A program made the position numbers and the translations under genes. Source: Roseomonas indoligenes (GTDB lineage: Bacteria; Pseudomonadota; Alphaproteobacteria; Acetobacterales; Acetobacteraceae). Taken from it: a stretch of DNA of 64,000 nt. How positions within the stretch are numbered: the first letter of the stretch is position 1; every line of letters starts with the position of its first letter. The DNA is taken from NCBI RefSeq assembly GCF_017813365.1, contig NZ_JAGIZA010000008.1, forward strand, positions 124,001 through 188,000. The letters run 5' to 3'. Below the pieces are notes generated by a model, which was given only the letters and a program-made list of their open reading frames with translations, was not told the origin of the DNA and did no database searches. Of the stretch, positions 22,048-31,334 are shown piece after piece.

Positions 22048-25032
22048 ATGAATCTGTACGAGATTCCCGCGCATCGTCCCTTCCTGGACGATCTGGCGCA
22101 GGGCGTGGTCGCCATGGCGGGTGGGGATGACCCGGCGGCGCTGGCGCGCGTCACCATCCTGCTGCCGACCCGCCGCGCGGCGCGGAGCCTGCGCGAGTCC
22201 TTCCTGCGCGCCTCTGGCAAGCCCGCCCTGCTGCTGCCACGGTTGCGTGCGCTGGCCGGGCTCTCCACGGAGGATGCGGAGGAGCTTTCCCTCCCCGCCC
22301 TGATGGACCAGCCCCCGGCGGTGGACCCGGCGCGTCGCTTGGCCGTGTTGACGGGCATGGTGATGCGCCTGCCCCCGCACTTCGGCGGCCCTGGCAGCCC
22401 GGACCAGGCCTGGCGCCTGGCGCTGGAACTGGCGACGCTGCTGGACGAGATGGCGCTGGAGGGCTGCGATCCCGCCCGCATCCCGGAACTCGTCACGGGC
22501 GACCTGGCGAAGCACTGGGAGATCACCCACACCTTCCTCGGCGGCGTTATCGAGGCCTGGAACGGGTGGCTGGAGGAGCAGGGCCTCTCCGACATCGGCA
22601 CGCGCCGCGTGGCCGCGCTGCGCGCCCAGGCGGCGGCGTGGAAGGAGAACCCGCCGCGCGATCCCATTATCGCGGCCGGCATCGGCATCGGCGGCACCAT
22701 CCCCGCCGCGGTGGACCTGCTGCGGCAGGTCGCGCGCATGCCGAACGGCGCGGTGGTGCTGCACGGCGCGGGCGAGGAGATGGAGGTGGAGCTGTGGGAG
22801 GCGCTGCGCGACGCGCACAGCCACCCGCTGAACGGCACCGCCCGGCTGCTGCGCGGCATGGACGCCACCGCCGCCGACCTGCGCCCCTGGCCGGGCTGCG
22901 CGAGCGATGCCCCGGCGCCGAACGAAGCCCGCGCCGCGCTGCTGGCCCGCGCCCTGCGGCCGGAACAGGCCATCGCCTGCTGGCAGGACAGGGAGCCGGA
23001 GCGCTGGCGCCCGGCGCTGACAGGGCTGGACCAGCTCATCGCGCCGGACGAGGCGGGGGAGGCCGCCGCCATCGCCCTGCTGCTGCGGGAGGCGCTGGAA
23101 ACCCCCGGCGCCCGCGCCGCGCTGGTGACGCCGGACCGCGACCTCGCCCGCCGCGTTTCCGTGGAACTGCTGCGGCACGGCATCCAGGCCGATGATTCCG
23201 CCGGCCAGCCGCTGGGGATGACGCCGGCCGGCGCCTTCCTGCGGCTGATCGCGCGCATGGTGGAGGAGGGCTTCGCGCCCGTCGCCACGCTCTCCTGCCT
23301 CAAGCACCCCATGGCGGCCTGCGGGATGCCGCGCAGCGCCTGGATGCAGGCGGTGCGGGAGCTGGAGCGCTACGCGCTGCGCGGCCCGCGCCCCGCCGCC
23401 GGGCTGGACGGGTTGCGCCGCGCCGCCGAGGCGATCCGGCACGAGGCGCCGCGCGGGCGCGTGCTGGCGATGCTGGACGCGCTGGATGCGGCGCTGGGCG
23501 AGTTCCGCGCGCTGGAGCGGGCCGTGCGCCCGCCCGCCGACCTTCTGGCCGATCATCTCTCCGCCGCCGAGGCTTTGGCCTCCACGGACGAGTTGCCGGG
23601 CGGGATCCGGCTGTATCGCGGCGAGGAAGGGGAGCCGCTGGCCGTTCACCTCGCCGGGCTGGAACCGGCGATGCGGACGCTGCCGCCGCTGGAGGCGGCC
23701 GCCTGGCCGTCGCTGTTCGACGCGCTGCTGGAAGGGCCCCTGGCGCCGGGCGTGCGGACCATGCGCGGGCGCAAGGGCGGGTCGCACCCGCGCGTGCAGA
23801 TCCTCGGCCTTCTGGAAGCGCGGCTGCAGAGCTTCGACCGTGTGGTGCTCGGCGCGCTGGAGGAGAGCGTGTGGCCGATCGCCACCGATCCTGGTGCCTG
23901 GATGAGCCGCCCCATGCGGACGCAGTTCGGGCTGCCGGCGCCGGAGGCGCGCATCGGGCGGGTCTGCGCGGACTTCCTTCTCTCGGCGCTTTCCGCCCCG
24001 CGCGCCACGCTGTCCCGCGCGCGCAAGCGCGGCGGTTCGCCCACGGTGGCCGCGCGCTGGCTGACGCGGATCGACACCTTCCTGCGCGGGCAGGAGCTGG
24101 GCGGGCTGGAGAACTCCCCCGCCACGGGATGGGCGGGGCTGCTCGACGTGCCGGATCGGCCGCAGCCCTGCGCGCGCCCGGCCCCCGCGCCGCCCGCCGC
24201 CATGCGCCCGCGCAAGATCGGCGTGACCGATGTGTGGCTGCTGAAATCCGATCCCTATGCCTGGTACGCCAAGCGCGTGCTGCGCCTGCGCCCGCTGGAC
24301 GACCTGGACGCCGAGGCGGACGTGGCGGAGTACGGCAACATCGTGCACCACATGGTCTCGCGCTGGCTGACGCTCTGCGACGGCGACCCGCACTGCATCG
24401 ATGCCGCCGCGCATTTCGGGGTGGCGACGGAGGAGGCGCTGGCGGAGTTCGCGCCGCGCCCCGGCCTGATGGCCTACTGGCGCCCGCGCCTGTCGCGCAT
24501 CGCGGAGTTCGTGCTGGAGACGGAGCGCGGGCGCGACGGCGTGGCGAAGCGGCACGCCGAGATCAAGGGCGGCATCGACCTGCCCTGCGGCGTGCGGCTG
24601 GAAGGCCGCGCGGACCGGGTGGATGTGACAGAGGACGGACGCTTGGTCCTCATCGACCTCAAGACGGGCGCGCCGCCGAGCAATCCCGACATGGTCAGCG
24701 GCCGCGCGCCGCAGATGCCGCTGGAGGCCGCCATCGCCGCGCGCGGCGGCTTCGCGGACATCCCCGCTGCCGCGGTGTCGGGGCTTGAGCACTGGCACGT
24801 CTCCGGCGGCTGGGAGGCGGGCACGGTCGCGCCCTTCCGCCCGAAGGACACCACGCTGGAGGAGGTGAGCGAGGGGGCTTTCGAGGCGCTGAACGATCTG
24901 GTGAAGGACTTCCTGCTCGGCGACCGTCCTTTCCTCGCCCGCCCGCATCCCGCGCGCGCGCCGAAGGGGGATGAGTACGACCACCTCTCGCGCATCGCCG
25001 AATGGGGCGGCGCGGGGGAGGGGGATCTGTGA
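22048..25032 (+). CDS. addB: Double-strand break repair protein AddB
   Basis: The 994-residue protein is the alphaproteobacterial AddB subunit. The N-terminal half is helicase-like without functional motifs in full (ILLPTRRAARSLRESFL near residue 36 replaces Walker A). The C-terminal third carries the PD-(D/E)xK nuclease, with GVTDVWLLKSDPYAWYAKRVL and GRADRVDVTEDGRLVLIDLKTG. AddAB resects double-strand ends and loads RecA in place of RecBCD. Its stop overlaps the addA GTG start (GTGA). Length and order (addB before addA) fit Rhodospirillales. Confidence 0.94.
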   Translation: MNLYEIPAHRPFLDDLAQGVVAMAGGDDPAALARVTILLPTRRAARSLRESFLRASGKPALLLPRLRALAGLSTEDAEELSLPALMDQPPAVDPARRLAVLTGMVMRLPPHFGGPGSPDQAWRLALELATLLDEMALEGCDPARIPELVTGDLAKHWEITHTFLGGVIEAWNGWLEEQGLSDIGTRRVAALRAQAAAWKENPPRDPIIAAGIGIGGTIPAAVDLLRQVARMPNGAVVLHGAGEEMEVELWEALRDAHSHPLNGTARLLRGMDATAADLRPWPGCASDAPAPNEARAALLARALRPEQAIACWQDREPERWRPALTGLDQLIAPDEAGEAAAIALLLREALETPGARAALVTPDRDLARRVSVELLRHGIQADDSAGQPLGMTPAGAFLRLIARMVEEGFAPVATLSCLKHPMAACGMPRSAWMQAVRELERYALRGPRPAAGLDGLRRAAEAIRHEAPRGRVLAMLDALDAALGEFRALERAVRPPADLLADHLSAAEALASTDELPGGIRLYRGEEGEPLAVHLAGLEPAMRTLPPLEAAAWPSLFDALLEGPLAPGVRTMRGRKGGSHPRVQILGLLEARLQSFDRVVLGALEESVWPIATDPGAWMSRPMRTQFGLPAPEARIGRVCADFLLSALSAPRATLSRARKRGGSPTVAARWLTRIDTFLRGQELGGLENSPATGWAGLLDVPDRPQPCARPAPAPPAAMRPRKIGVTDVWLLKSDPYAWYAKRVLRLRPLDDLDAEADVAEYGNIVHHMVSRWLTLCDGDPHCIDAAAHFGVATEEALAEFAPRPGLMAYWRPRLSRIAEFVLETERGRDGVAKRHAEIKGGIDLPCGVRLEGRADRVDVTEDGRLVLIDLKTGAPPSNPDMVSGRAPQMPLEAAIAARGGFADIPAAAVSGLEHWHVSGGWEAGTVAPFRPKDTTLEEVSEGAFEALNDLVKDFLLGDRPFLARPHPARAPKGDEYDHLSRIAEWGGAGEGDL

Positions 25033-28000
25033 ACGAGGCTTTTTCCGCCCGCTCGCGCGCGCAGTACAGCCAGCGCGTCGCCTCCGATCCGCGGCTCTCG
25101 GCCTGGGTGGGCGCTTCCGCCGGATCGGGCAAGACGAAGGTGCTGACGGACCGCGTGCTGCGCCTGCTGCTGCGCGGCGACGCCCAGCCCGGCCGCATCC
25201 TCTGCCTCACCTTCACCAAGGCGGCGGCGGCCGAGATGGCGACGCGCCTCGCGCGACGGCTCGGCGAGTGGTCCGTGATGCCGGAGGCGAAGCTGCGCGC
25301 GGCGCTGGACGATCTGGCCGGGCAGCCGCCGACGGCCGACGAGGTGGCCACCGCCCGCAAGCTGTTCTGCCGCGTGCTGGAGCAGCCCGGCGGGATGCGG
25401 ATCGCAACGATCCACGCCTTCTGCCAGTCGCTGCTGCGCAGCTTCCCGTTGGAGGCCCGCCTGCCGCCCGCCTTCACCCTGCTGGAGGAGGCGGACAGCG
25501 CCACCCTGCTGGCGGAGGCGCGCGAGGCCGCGCTGGCCGGGCGCGCCATCCCGGAGGAGGCGCTGGCGGGGCTGGCGAAGCTCGTCTCCGCCGACAGCCT
25601 GGCGAAGGCGCTGCGCGAACTGGTGGGCAAGCGCGAGCGGCTGGCGCCGCTGATGGCGCGCGCCGATGGCTGCGACGGCGCGCTGCGCGAGGCGCTGGAC
25701 ATCCCCGACGGGGAGGAGGAGACGGCGCTCTCGGCGCAGATCACCCTCCCGCCGGATTCCTTCCGCGAGGCGCTGGCCACCCTGGCGCAGCACAAGAACA
25801 AGGTCCCGCGCGAGACGGCCAATGCCTTGCTGGCCCTGCTCTCCGAGGCCGAGGAGGTGCGCGCCGCGCGCTGGGCCTCCTGGCACACGCTGCTCTTCAC
25901 CGGCGAGGGCAAGCCGCGCGCGGCCCTCGTCAAGGAGGAGGCCTATGCGCGCGAGATTGAGCGGGTGGAGGAGATCCTCGCGCGGCAGTCCGCGCACCGC
26001 CTGCTCTCCGCCACCGGCTCTCTGCTCTCCGCCGCGCGGCCGGTGCTGGACGACTACAAGGCCCGCAAGCAGCGCCGCGGCGCGCTGGACTTCGACGACC
26101 TGATCCACCGCGCCCAGGCCCTGCTGCGCGATCCCGGATCGGCCTGGGTTCTCTACAAGCTCGATGGCGGGCTGGACCATCTGCTGCTGGACGAGGCGCA
26201 GGACACCAACCCCGCGCAATGGGGCATCGCCCAGGCGCTGGCGGAGGAGTTCTTCGCGGGCAAGGGCACGCATGAGCCGGGCGACCGCACGCTGTTCGTG
26301 GTGGGCGACGAGAAGCAGAGCATCTTCGGTTTCCAGGGCGCCGACGCGCGCGGCTTCGCGGAGTGGGAGAGGCGCTTCGACGCGCAGGTGACGCGCGGCG
26401 GATCCGTGTTCGAGCGCGTGCCGCTGAACGTCTCCTTCCGCTCCTGCGCGCCCGTTCTGGCGCTGGTGGACAAGGTCTTCGCCGGCGACGTGGCGCGGCG
26501 CGGCGTGGTGCGCGACCACGCGGTGCTGGAACACTCCGCCGATCGCGCGGGGCAGGCGGGCAAGGTGGAGATCTGGCCGCTGCTGGAGCACGCGGACGCC
26601 GCCACGCCGGAGCCCTGGATCGTGCCGCGCGACCCCGTGGCCGCGCAGGACGCGGAGGCGCTGCTGGCGGAGGCGCTGGCCGCGCGCATCGCCGGCATGA
26701 TCAGGGACGAGACCCTGCCCGCGCGCGAGGGGCGGCCCATCCGCCCCGGCGACATCATGGTGCTGGTGCGCCGGCGCACGCGGCTGATCGAGTTGCTGGT
26801 GCGGCAGCTGAAGCAAAAGAACATCCATGTCGGCGGCGTGGACCGCATCGTGCTGGTGGAGCAGATCGCCGTGCGCGACATGCTCGCGTTGCTCGACGTG
26901 CTGCTGCTGCCGGAGGACGACCTCTCGCTTGCCGCGCTGCTGAAGTCGCCGCTGGTGGGGATGTCCGAGGAGGACCTGCTGGACCTCGCCCATGGGCGCG
27001 AGGGGCCGCTGTGGCATGTCTTCGTCAAGCGGCGGGGGGAGAACTCCGGGATCGGCCGCGCGGCGTCCTGGATCGCCGGGCTGGCGGACCGCGCCGACCT
27101 CATCACCCCGCACGCGCTGCTCTCGGAGGTGCTGGGCGAGCATGGAGGCCGTGCGAAGCTGCTGGCACGCCTGGGCGCGGAGGCGGCGGAGGCGCTGGAC
27201 GAGCTTCTCTCCGCCGCGCTGCGGCATGAGAACAAGTATGCACCCTCCCTCCAGGGCTTCGTGCAGTGGTTGCGGCGCGGCGGCGCCGAGGTGAAGCGGG
27301 AGATGGAGAACGCGGTGGACGCCGTGCGGATCATGACCGCGCACGGCTCGAAAGGCCTGCAGGCCCCCGTCGTCATCATCCCCGATATCGGCCGCGGCGG
27401 CGCGCGCGACACGCTGCTCTGGAGCGGCGCGCGGGGCGCCGGCGCCAACATGCCGGAAGTACCGCCCCTGGAAATACCGCTCTGGGCGCCGCGCAAGGAG
27501 TTCCAGGCCGCGCCCTGGACGCAGGCCCGCAGCGCGCGGGAGGCGGCGGAGGCGGAGGAGGAGAACCGCCTCCTCTACGTGGCGCTCACCCGGGCGGAGG
27601 ACCGGCTGCTGGTCTGTGGCTTGGCGCCGCGCCGGGCGCCCGCCCATCCGCCCTGGCACCAGCTGGTGAGGGAGGGCTTCTTCCGCGGGCTGGAGGCGGG
27701 GCAGGACGGCTTCGCCCGTGTGCCCTTCGACCCTACCGCGCTCGGCCTGCCCGCGGATTGCGGCTTCGGCGAGGAGGGCTGGGAGATCACCGCCCCGCAG
27801 AGCGCCGAGCCGAAGGCGGACCCCGCCGTGCTGCGCGCGGAGGCCGCGATCCTGCCGCACTGGGCCACGGTGCCGGCCCCGGCGGAGGCGAGCCGCGACC
27901 CCATCGCCCCCTCATCCCTGGAGGGCGAGAGGGAGCCCCCCGCCGCCGCCCCGCACGGCGCGGGCGACCCCACCGGCCGCCGCTTCCGCCGCGGGCTGCT

Positions 28001-28484
28001 GATCCACGGGCTGTTGCAGCACCTGCCGGAGCACGATCCCGCATCCTGGGAGGGCATCGCCCGCCGCCACCTCGCCCGCCCCGGTCATGGCCTGAGCGCG
28101 GAGGAGCAGGAGGCCACCCTGGCCGAGACCCTCGCCGTGCTGCGCCACCCCGCGCTGGACGGCGCCTTCGGCCCGGACAGCCTCTCCGAGGCGCCGCTGG
28201 CCGGGGTGGTGGAGGGCCTCTCCATCGCCGGCCAGGTGGATCGCCTGCTGGTGATGCCGGATCGCGTGCTGGTGCTGGACTACAAGACGAACCGCCCGCC
28301 GCCGGCCGAGGTCTCCGCCGTGCCGGCGCTGTACCTGCGCCAGATGGCGGCCTATCGCGCCGTGCTGCGCGCCGCCTGGCCGGGGCGGCGGGTGGAATGC
28401 GCCCTCGTCTGGACCTGGTCCGGCCATGTCATGCCGCTGCCGGACGCGGCGATGGACCCGCACGCGCCCGGGGCGGGGGGCTAA
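25029..28484 (+). CDS. addA: Double-strand break repair helicase AddA
   Basis: This 1151-residue UvrD-type helicase-nuclease is complete. Walker A is ASAGSGKTKVL near residue 25, and the following motifs are CLTFTKAAAAEM, IHAFCQSLLRSFP, the DEAQDTN box, VVGDEKQSIFGFQGA, LNVSFRS, RIMTAHGSKGLQAPVV and YVALTRAEDRL. The C-terminal RecB-like nuclease has GQVDRLLVMPDRVLVLDYKTN. It works with AddB. The GTG at 25029 overlaps the addB stop. The 3' end overlaps the stop of the small minus-strand gene at 28481 by 3 nt. Confidence 0.95.
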   Translation: MNEAFSARSRAQYSQRVASDPRLSAWVGASAGSGKTKVLTDRVLRLLLRGDAQPGRILCLTFTKAAAAEMATRLARRLGEWSVMPEAKLRAALDDLAGQPPTADEVATARKLFCRVLEQPGGMRIATIHAFCQSLLRSFPLEARLPPAFTLLEEADSATLLAEAREAALAGRAIPEEALAGLAKLVSADSLAKALRELVGKRERLAPLMARADGCDGALREALDIPDGEEETALSAQITLPPDSFREALATLAQHKNKVPRETANALLALLSEAEEVRAARWASWHTLLFTGEGKPRAALVKEEAYAREIERVEEILARQSAHRLLSATGSLLSAARPVLDDYKARKQRRGALDFDDLIHRAQALLRDPGSAWVLYKLDGGLDHLLLDEAQDTNPAQWGIAQALAEEFFAGKGTHEPGDRTLFVVGDEKQSIFGFQGADARGFAEWERRFDAQVTRGGSVFERVPLNVSFRSCAPVLALVDKVFAGDVARRGVVRDHAVLEHSADRAGQAGKVEIWPLLEHADAATPEPWIVPRDPVAAQDAEALLAEALAARIAGMIRDETLPAREGRPIRPGDIMVLVRRRTRLIELLVRQLKQKNIHVGGVDRIVLVEQIAVRDMLALLDVLLLPEDDLSLAALLKSPLVGMSEEDLLDLAHGREGPLWHVFVKRRGENSGIGRAASWIAGLADRADLITPHALLSEVLGEHGGRAKLLARLGAEAAEALDELLSAALRHENKYAPSLQGFVQWLRRGGAEVKREMENAVDAVRIMTAHGSKGLQAPVVIIPDIGRGGARDTLLWSGARGAGANMPEVPPLEIPLWAPRKEFQAAPWTQARSAREAAEAEEENRLLYVALTRAEDRLLVCGLAPRRAPAHPPWHQLVREGFFRGLEAGQDGFARVPFDPTALGLPADCGFGEEGWEITAPQSAEPKADPAVLRAEAAILPHWATVPAPAEASRDPIAPSSLEGEREPPAAAPHGAGDPTGRRFRRGLLIHGLLQHLPEHDPASWEGIARRHLARPGHGLSAEEQEATLAETLAVLRHPALDGAFGPDSLSEAPLAGVVEGLSIAGQVDRLLVMPDRVLVLDYKTNRPPPAEVSAVPALYLRQMAAYRAVLRAAWPGRRVECALVWTWSGHVMPLPDAAMDPHAPGAGG

Positions 28485-28630
28485 TCCACCTTCAGGGTCG
28501 AGACCGGGTCGCTGGCCGGGAAGCTCTCGTCCAGCGCCTCGTCCAACTCCGCCTCCTCATGCGCGCGGGGCGGCTCGGGGGCGGGCTTCGGCGGCTCGGG
28601 CGGCGTGGGCGGGGTCTTCTCGTCGGGCAC
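28481..28630 (-). CDS. Small conserved protein with ESFPASDP motif, 49 residues
   Basis: A 50-codon minus-strand frame runs from GTG at 28630 to TAG at 28481. AGGAG lies exactly 8 nt before the GTG. The product has a Pro-rich head (TPPTPPEPPKPAPEPP) and then AELDEALDESFPASDPVS. That closing motif recurs in many short proteins of Proteobacteria as I recall them; its function is unknown. The stop codon overlaps the addA stop on the opposite strand. This gene is easily missed because it is short and begins with GTG. Confidence 0.75.
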   Translation of the reverse strand: MPDEKTPPTPPEPPKPAPEPPRAHEEAELDEALDESFPASDPVSTLKVD

Positions 28631-28722
28631 GGTGCCTTCTCCTGCATCGGGGGCCGGAGCATAGCGATATGGCGCCGCGCGCGTCTTGTCCGGACCGCTC
28701 GCGCCGTCCGGCCCGGCAGGGC

Positions 28723-30375
28723 TCAGCCCACCCCCGTCGGCCCGTCCAGCACGATCCGCACGCGCCGCGCCAGTTCCGCGCGGCCATAGGGCTTGTGGAT
28801 CAGGTCGAATTCCGTGCCGCCGGCATCGTCGCGGTTCACGCTGTCGTCGGCGTAGCCCGTGGTCAGCAGGATCTTCAGGCGCGGGCGCTGGCGGCGGGCT
28901 TCGCGCGCCAGCATCACGCCGTTCATGCCGCCGGGCATGATGAGGTCGGTGAAGAGCATGTCCAGCGGGGTGCCGCCGGCGATCATCCGCATCGCCTCGT
29001 GCCCGTCATGGGCGAGGTGCACGGTGTAGCCGAACTCCTCCAGGATGGCGCGGGCCAGCTCCGCCACCTCCGGCCGGTCGTCCACCACCAGGATCGTCTC
29101 CGTGCCCGGCCGCTCGGAGGCGCGGGGCGCGGCGGGGCGGTCGGCGACGTCCGCTTCCGCCTCGGGGAAGGAGAGATGGACGGTCGTGCCCTGGCCCGGC
29201 GTGCTCTCGATCCGCGCGGCGCCGCCGGACTGGCGGGCGAAGCCATAGACCATGGAAAGGCCCAGCCCCGTGCCGCGCCCCTCCTCCTTCGTGGTGAAGA
29301 AAGGCTCCATCACGCGGGACAGGATCTCGGGCGGCATGCCGCTGCCGTTGTCCGCCACGCTGATCGTCGCATAGCGTCCGGGCGTCAGGCCATTGGCCAT
29401 GAGCGGCCCGTCGTTCTCGACTACGAGGGTGCTGGTGGAGACCGTCACGGCCCCGTCCGCCCGCCCGGCCAGGGCATCGCGCGCGTTGATCAGCACATTC
29501 AGCAGCGCGACCTCCGCCTGGGTGGCGTCCAGCCGGCAGGTGCCGATGGCAGGGTCCAGGTCGAAGCGCAGGACGACGCCATCGCCCAGGCTGCGGGCCG
29601 CCATCTCCCGCAGGCCTTCCGCCAGGGCGTTGAGGCTCATGGTCCGCCCCTCCAGCCGCTGCTTGCGGGAGAAGGCGAGGAGCTGCGAGGTCAGCGTCGC
29701 CGCACGGTCGGCCGCGGCGCGGGCGGCGCCAAGGCTGCGCTGCATCCGCCCCCGGTCCGGGTCCGGCTTGCCCAGGGCGCTGTCCAGCAGGTCCATGTAG
29801 CCGCGCATGACCTGGAGCAGGTTGTTGAAGTCGTGCGCGATGCCGCCGGTGAGCTGTCCCAGGGCCTCCATCTTCTGCGCCTGGCGTAGCGCGTCCTCCG
29901 CGTCCCGACGCCGGCTGACATCCAGCTGGGAGGCGAAGAAGTAGATCAGCTCCCCCTGCGGGTTCAGGATGGGGGAGATGAAGAGGGCGTTCCAGAAGGT
30001 GGAGCCGTTCTTGCGGTAGTTCAGGATCTCCGTCGCGATCTCCCGCCGCGCCTCGACGGCGCGCCGCACCTCCGCCACGGTTTCGCGGTCGGTGTCCGGG
30101 CCCTGCAGGAAGCGGCAGTTGTGGCCGACGATCTCCTCGGGCGTGTAGCCCGTCATCTTCAGGAAGGCCTGGTTGGCGAAGGCGATCGGATTGTCGGGCT
30201 TGTTGGGGTCCGTGACGATCATCGGCATGCGCGTCATCTCGACGGCCGCGAAGAAGATGTCGGAATGCGTGCTGGAGAACCCGCTATCCGCGCCGCCCTG
30301 CACGGTTGGCCGCCCTGAGGGCAGGAGCCCCGCGGCGTCCGGCGCCATCTGGCCCGGCTCTGCTTCGTCGGTCAT
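28723..30375 (-). CDS. LOV-domain hybrid histidine kinase with receiver
   Basis: The 550-residue protein has a LOV/PAS domain (about 35-160) with the photoactive Cys at residue 87 in [14 protein letters not shown] HisKA box follows ([17 protein letters not shown]), then an HATPase ([23 protein letters not shown]) and a C-terminal receiver with D in [14 protein letters not shown] and K in LIHKPYG. LOV domains form a flavin-Cys adduct in blue light, so this is a predicted blue-light receptor kinase of the LOV-HK type. The ATG at 30375 precedes the folded part. No TM helix is present. Output targets are unknown because no effector is adjacent. Confidence 0.92.
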   Translation of the reverse strand: MTDEAEPGQMAPDAAGLLPSGRPTVQGGADSGFSSTHSDIFFAAVEMTRMPMIVTDPNKPDNPIAFANQAFLKMTGYTPEEIVGHNCRFLQGPDTDRETVAEVRRAVEARREIATEILNYRKNGSTFWNALFISPILNPQGELIYFFASQLDVSRRRDAEDALRQAQKMEALGQLTGGIAHDFNNLLQVMRGYMDLLDSALGKPDPDRGRMQRSLGAARAAADRAATLTSQLLAFSRKQRLEGRTMSLNALAEGLREMAARSLGDGVVLRFDLDPAIGTCRLDATQAEVALLNVLINARDALAGRADGAVTVSTSTLVVENDGPLMANGLTPGRYATISVADNGSGMPPEILSRVMEPFFTTKEEGRGTGLGLSMVYGFARQSGGAARIESTPGQGTTVHLSFPEAEADVADRPAAPRASERPGTETILVVDDRPEVAELARAILEEFGYTVHLAHDGHEAMRMIAGGTPLDMLFTDLIMPGGMNGVMLAREARRQRPRLKILLTTGYADDSVNRDDAGGTEFDLIHKPYGRAELARRVRIVLDGPTGVG

Positions 30376-30478
30376 GCGTCGTTCTGGGCGGGCGGAAAGG
30401 GCAACACCGCGTGCATATCCACCCGCATCGCGAAATCGCAAGGGGGGCGGCCGGGCCTTCCCGGCCGGTCCCCGCGGC

Positions 30479-31177
30479 TCACGCCGCCAGGGCCTGGACT
30501 GCGCGCGTGTTCCGCACCTGAACGAGGGTGAAAAGGCCGCCCGGCGGGCAGGACTCCAGCGCCTCCACCTGCGCCTCGGCGTCCAGCAGGTCCGTCAGCG
30601 CGAAGTCCGGGTGCCAGCCGAGGATGCGGGAAAGGGGGGCCATCGCCCGCTCCACCCACCAGCGCGGCCCATCCTGGGCGGCGAAGTGGTTCACGAACAG
30701 CAGCTGCCCGCCCGGCCGCACCACGCGCGACATCTCCGCGAACAACCGCTTGGCATCCGGCACCACGCTGGCGGTGAACATCGCCACGGCCAGGTCGAAG
30801 CTGTCATCCGCGAAGGCCATGCGCTCCGCGTCCATCTCGATGAGCCCCTCGACATGGGAGAGGCCCTCCGCCGCCACGCGCTCTCGCGCCTTCTCCAGCA
30901 TCTCGCGGGAGAGGTCGACGCCGACGACGCGCTTCTCCCGTCGGTAGCGGGGCAGGGCGAGGCCGGTGCCCACCCCCACCTCCAGCACGCGGGTGCCGGG
31001 CAGGCGGTTCACCGCCGCCACCGCCCGCTTGCGCCCGAAGGAGGAGACGCCGCCGAAGACCGTGTCGTAAACGCCCGCCCAGCGACGATAGGCATCCCGC
31101 ACCGCCCCCGCGTCCAGAACCGCCCGCTTGTGGTCGCGGGACGGGTCAGCGGTCAGGTCGGGCAGGGGCGGCGCCAT
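30479..31177 (-). CDS. Phosphatidylethanolamine N-methyltransferase-like SAM methyltransferase
   Basis: The protein has 232 residues. [15 protein letters not shown] and [15 protein letters not shown] match the N-terminus of Rhodobacter/Sinorhizobium PmtA enzymes. The SAM-binding loop is [15 protein letters not shown], with [11 protein letters not shown] after it. PmtA methylates phosphatidylethanolamine stepwise to phosphatidylcholine, a membrane lipid common in Alphaproteobacteria. It is soluble or peripheral. The substrate call rests on these family features; a different class I methyltransferase is possible. ATG 31177 is chosen over 31258 because the longer head is low-complexity. Confidence 0.78.
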   Translation of the reverse strand: MAPPLPDLTADPSRDHKRAVLDAGAVRDAYRRWAGVYDTVFGGVSSFGRKRAVAAVNRLPGTRVLEVGVGTGLALPRYRREKRVVGVDLSREMLEKARERVAAEGLSHVEGLIEMDAERMAFADDSFDLAVAMFTASVVPDAKRLFAEMSRVVRPGGQLLFVNHFAAQDGPRWWVERAMAPLSRILGWHPDFALTDLLDAEAQVEALESCPPGGLFTLVQVRNTRAVQALAA

Positions 31178-31334
31178 GTTGCGTTCTGGATCCGAGTGTG
31201 GGGCCGGCCGAGAGGCGGGCCGGAGGAGGGCGCTAAACCAGCCACCGCCGGGGCGCAAGCATCCGTGAGGGCGGCGGGGTTCAATCCGTCGGGAGAGTGG
31301 AGCGCGCCGGGTCCCGTTCGCCGGCGCGGGCGGA

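Noticed and set aside
22003-27860. Two long minus-strand frames of about 1000 codons antisense to addB and addA
   Set aside because: The plus strand has all AddB and AddA motifs; the antisense products have no recognisable domain and typical GC-shadow composition.
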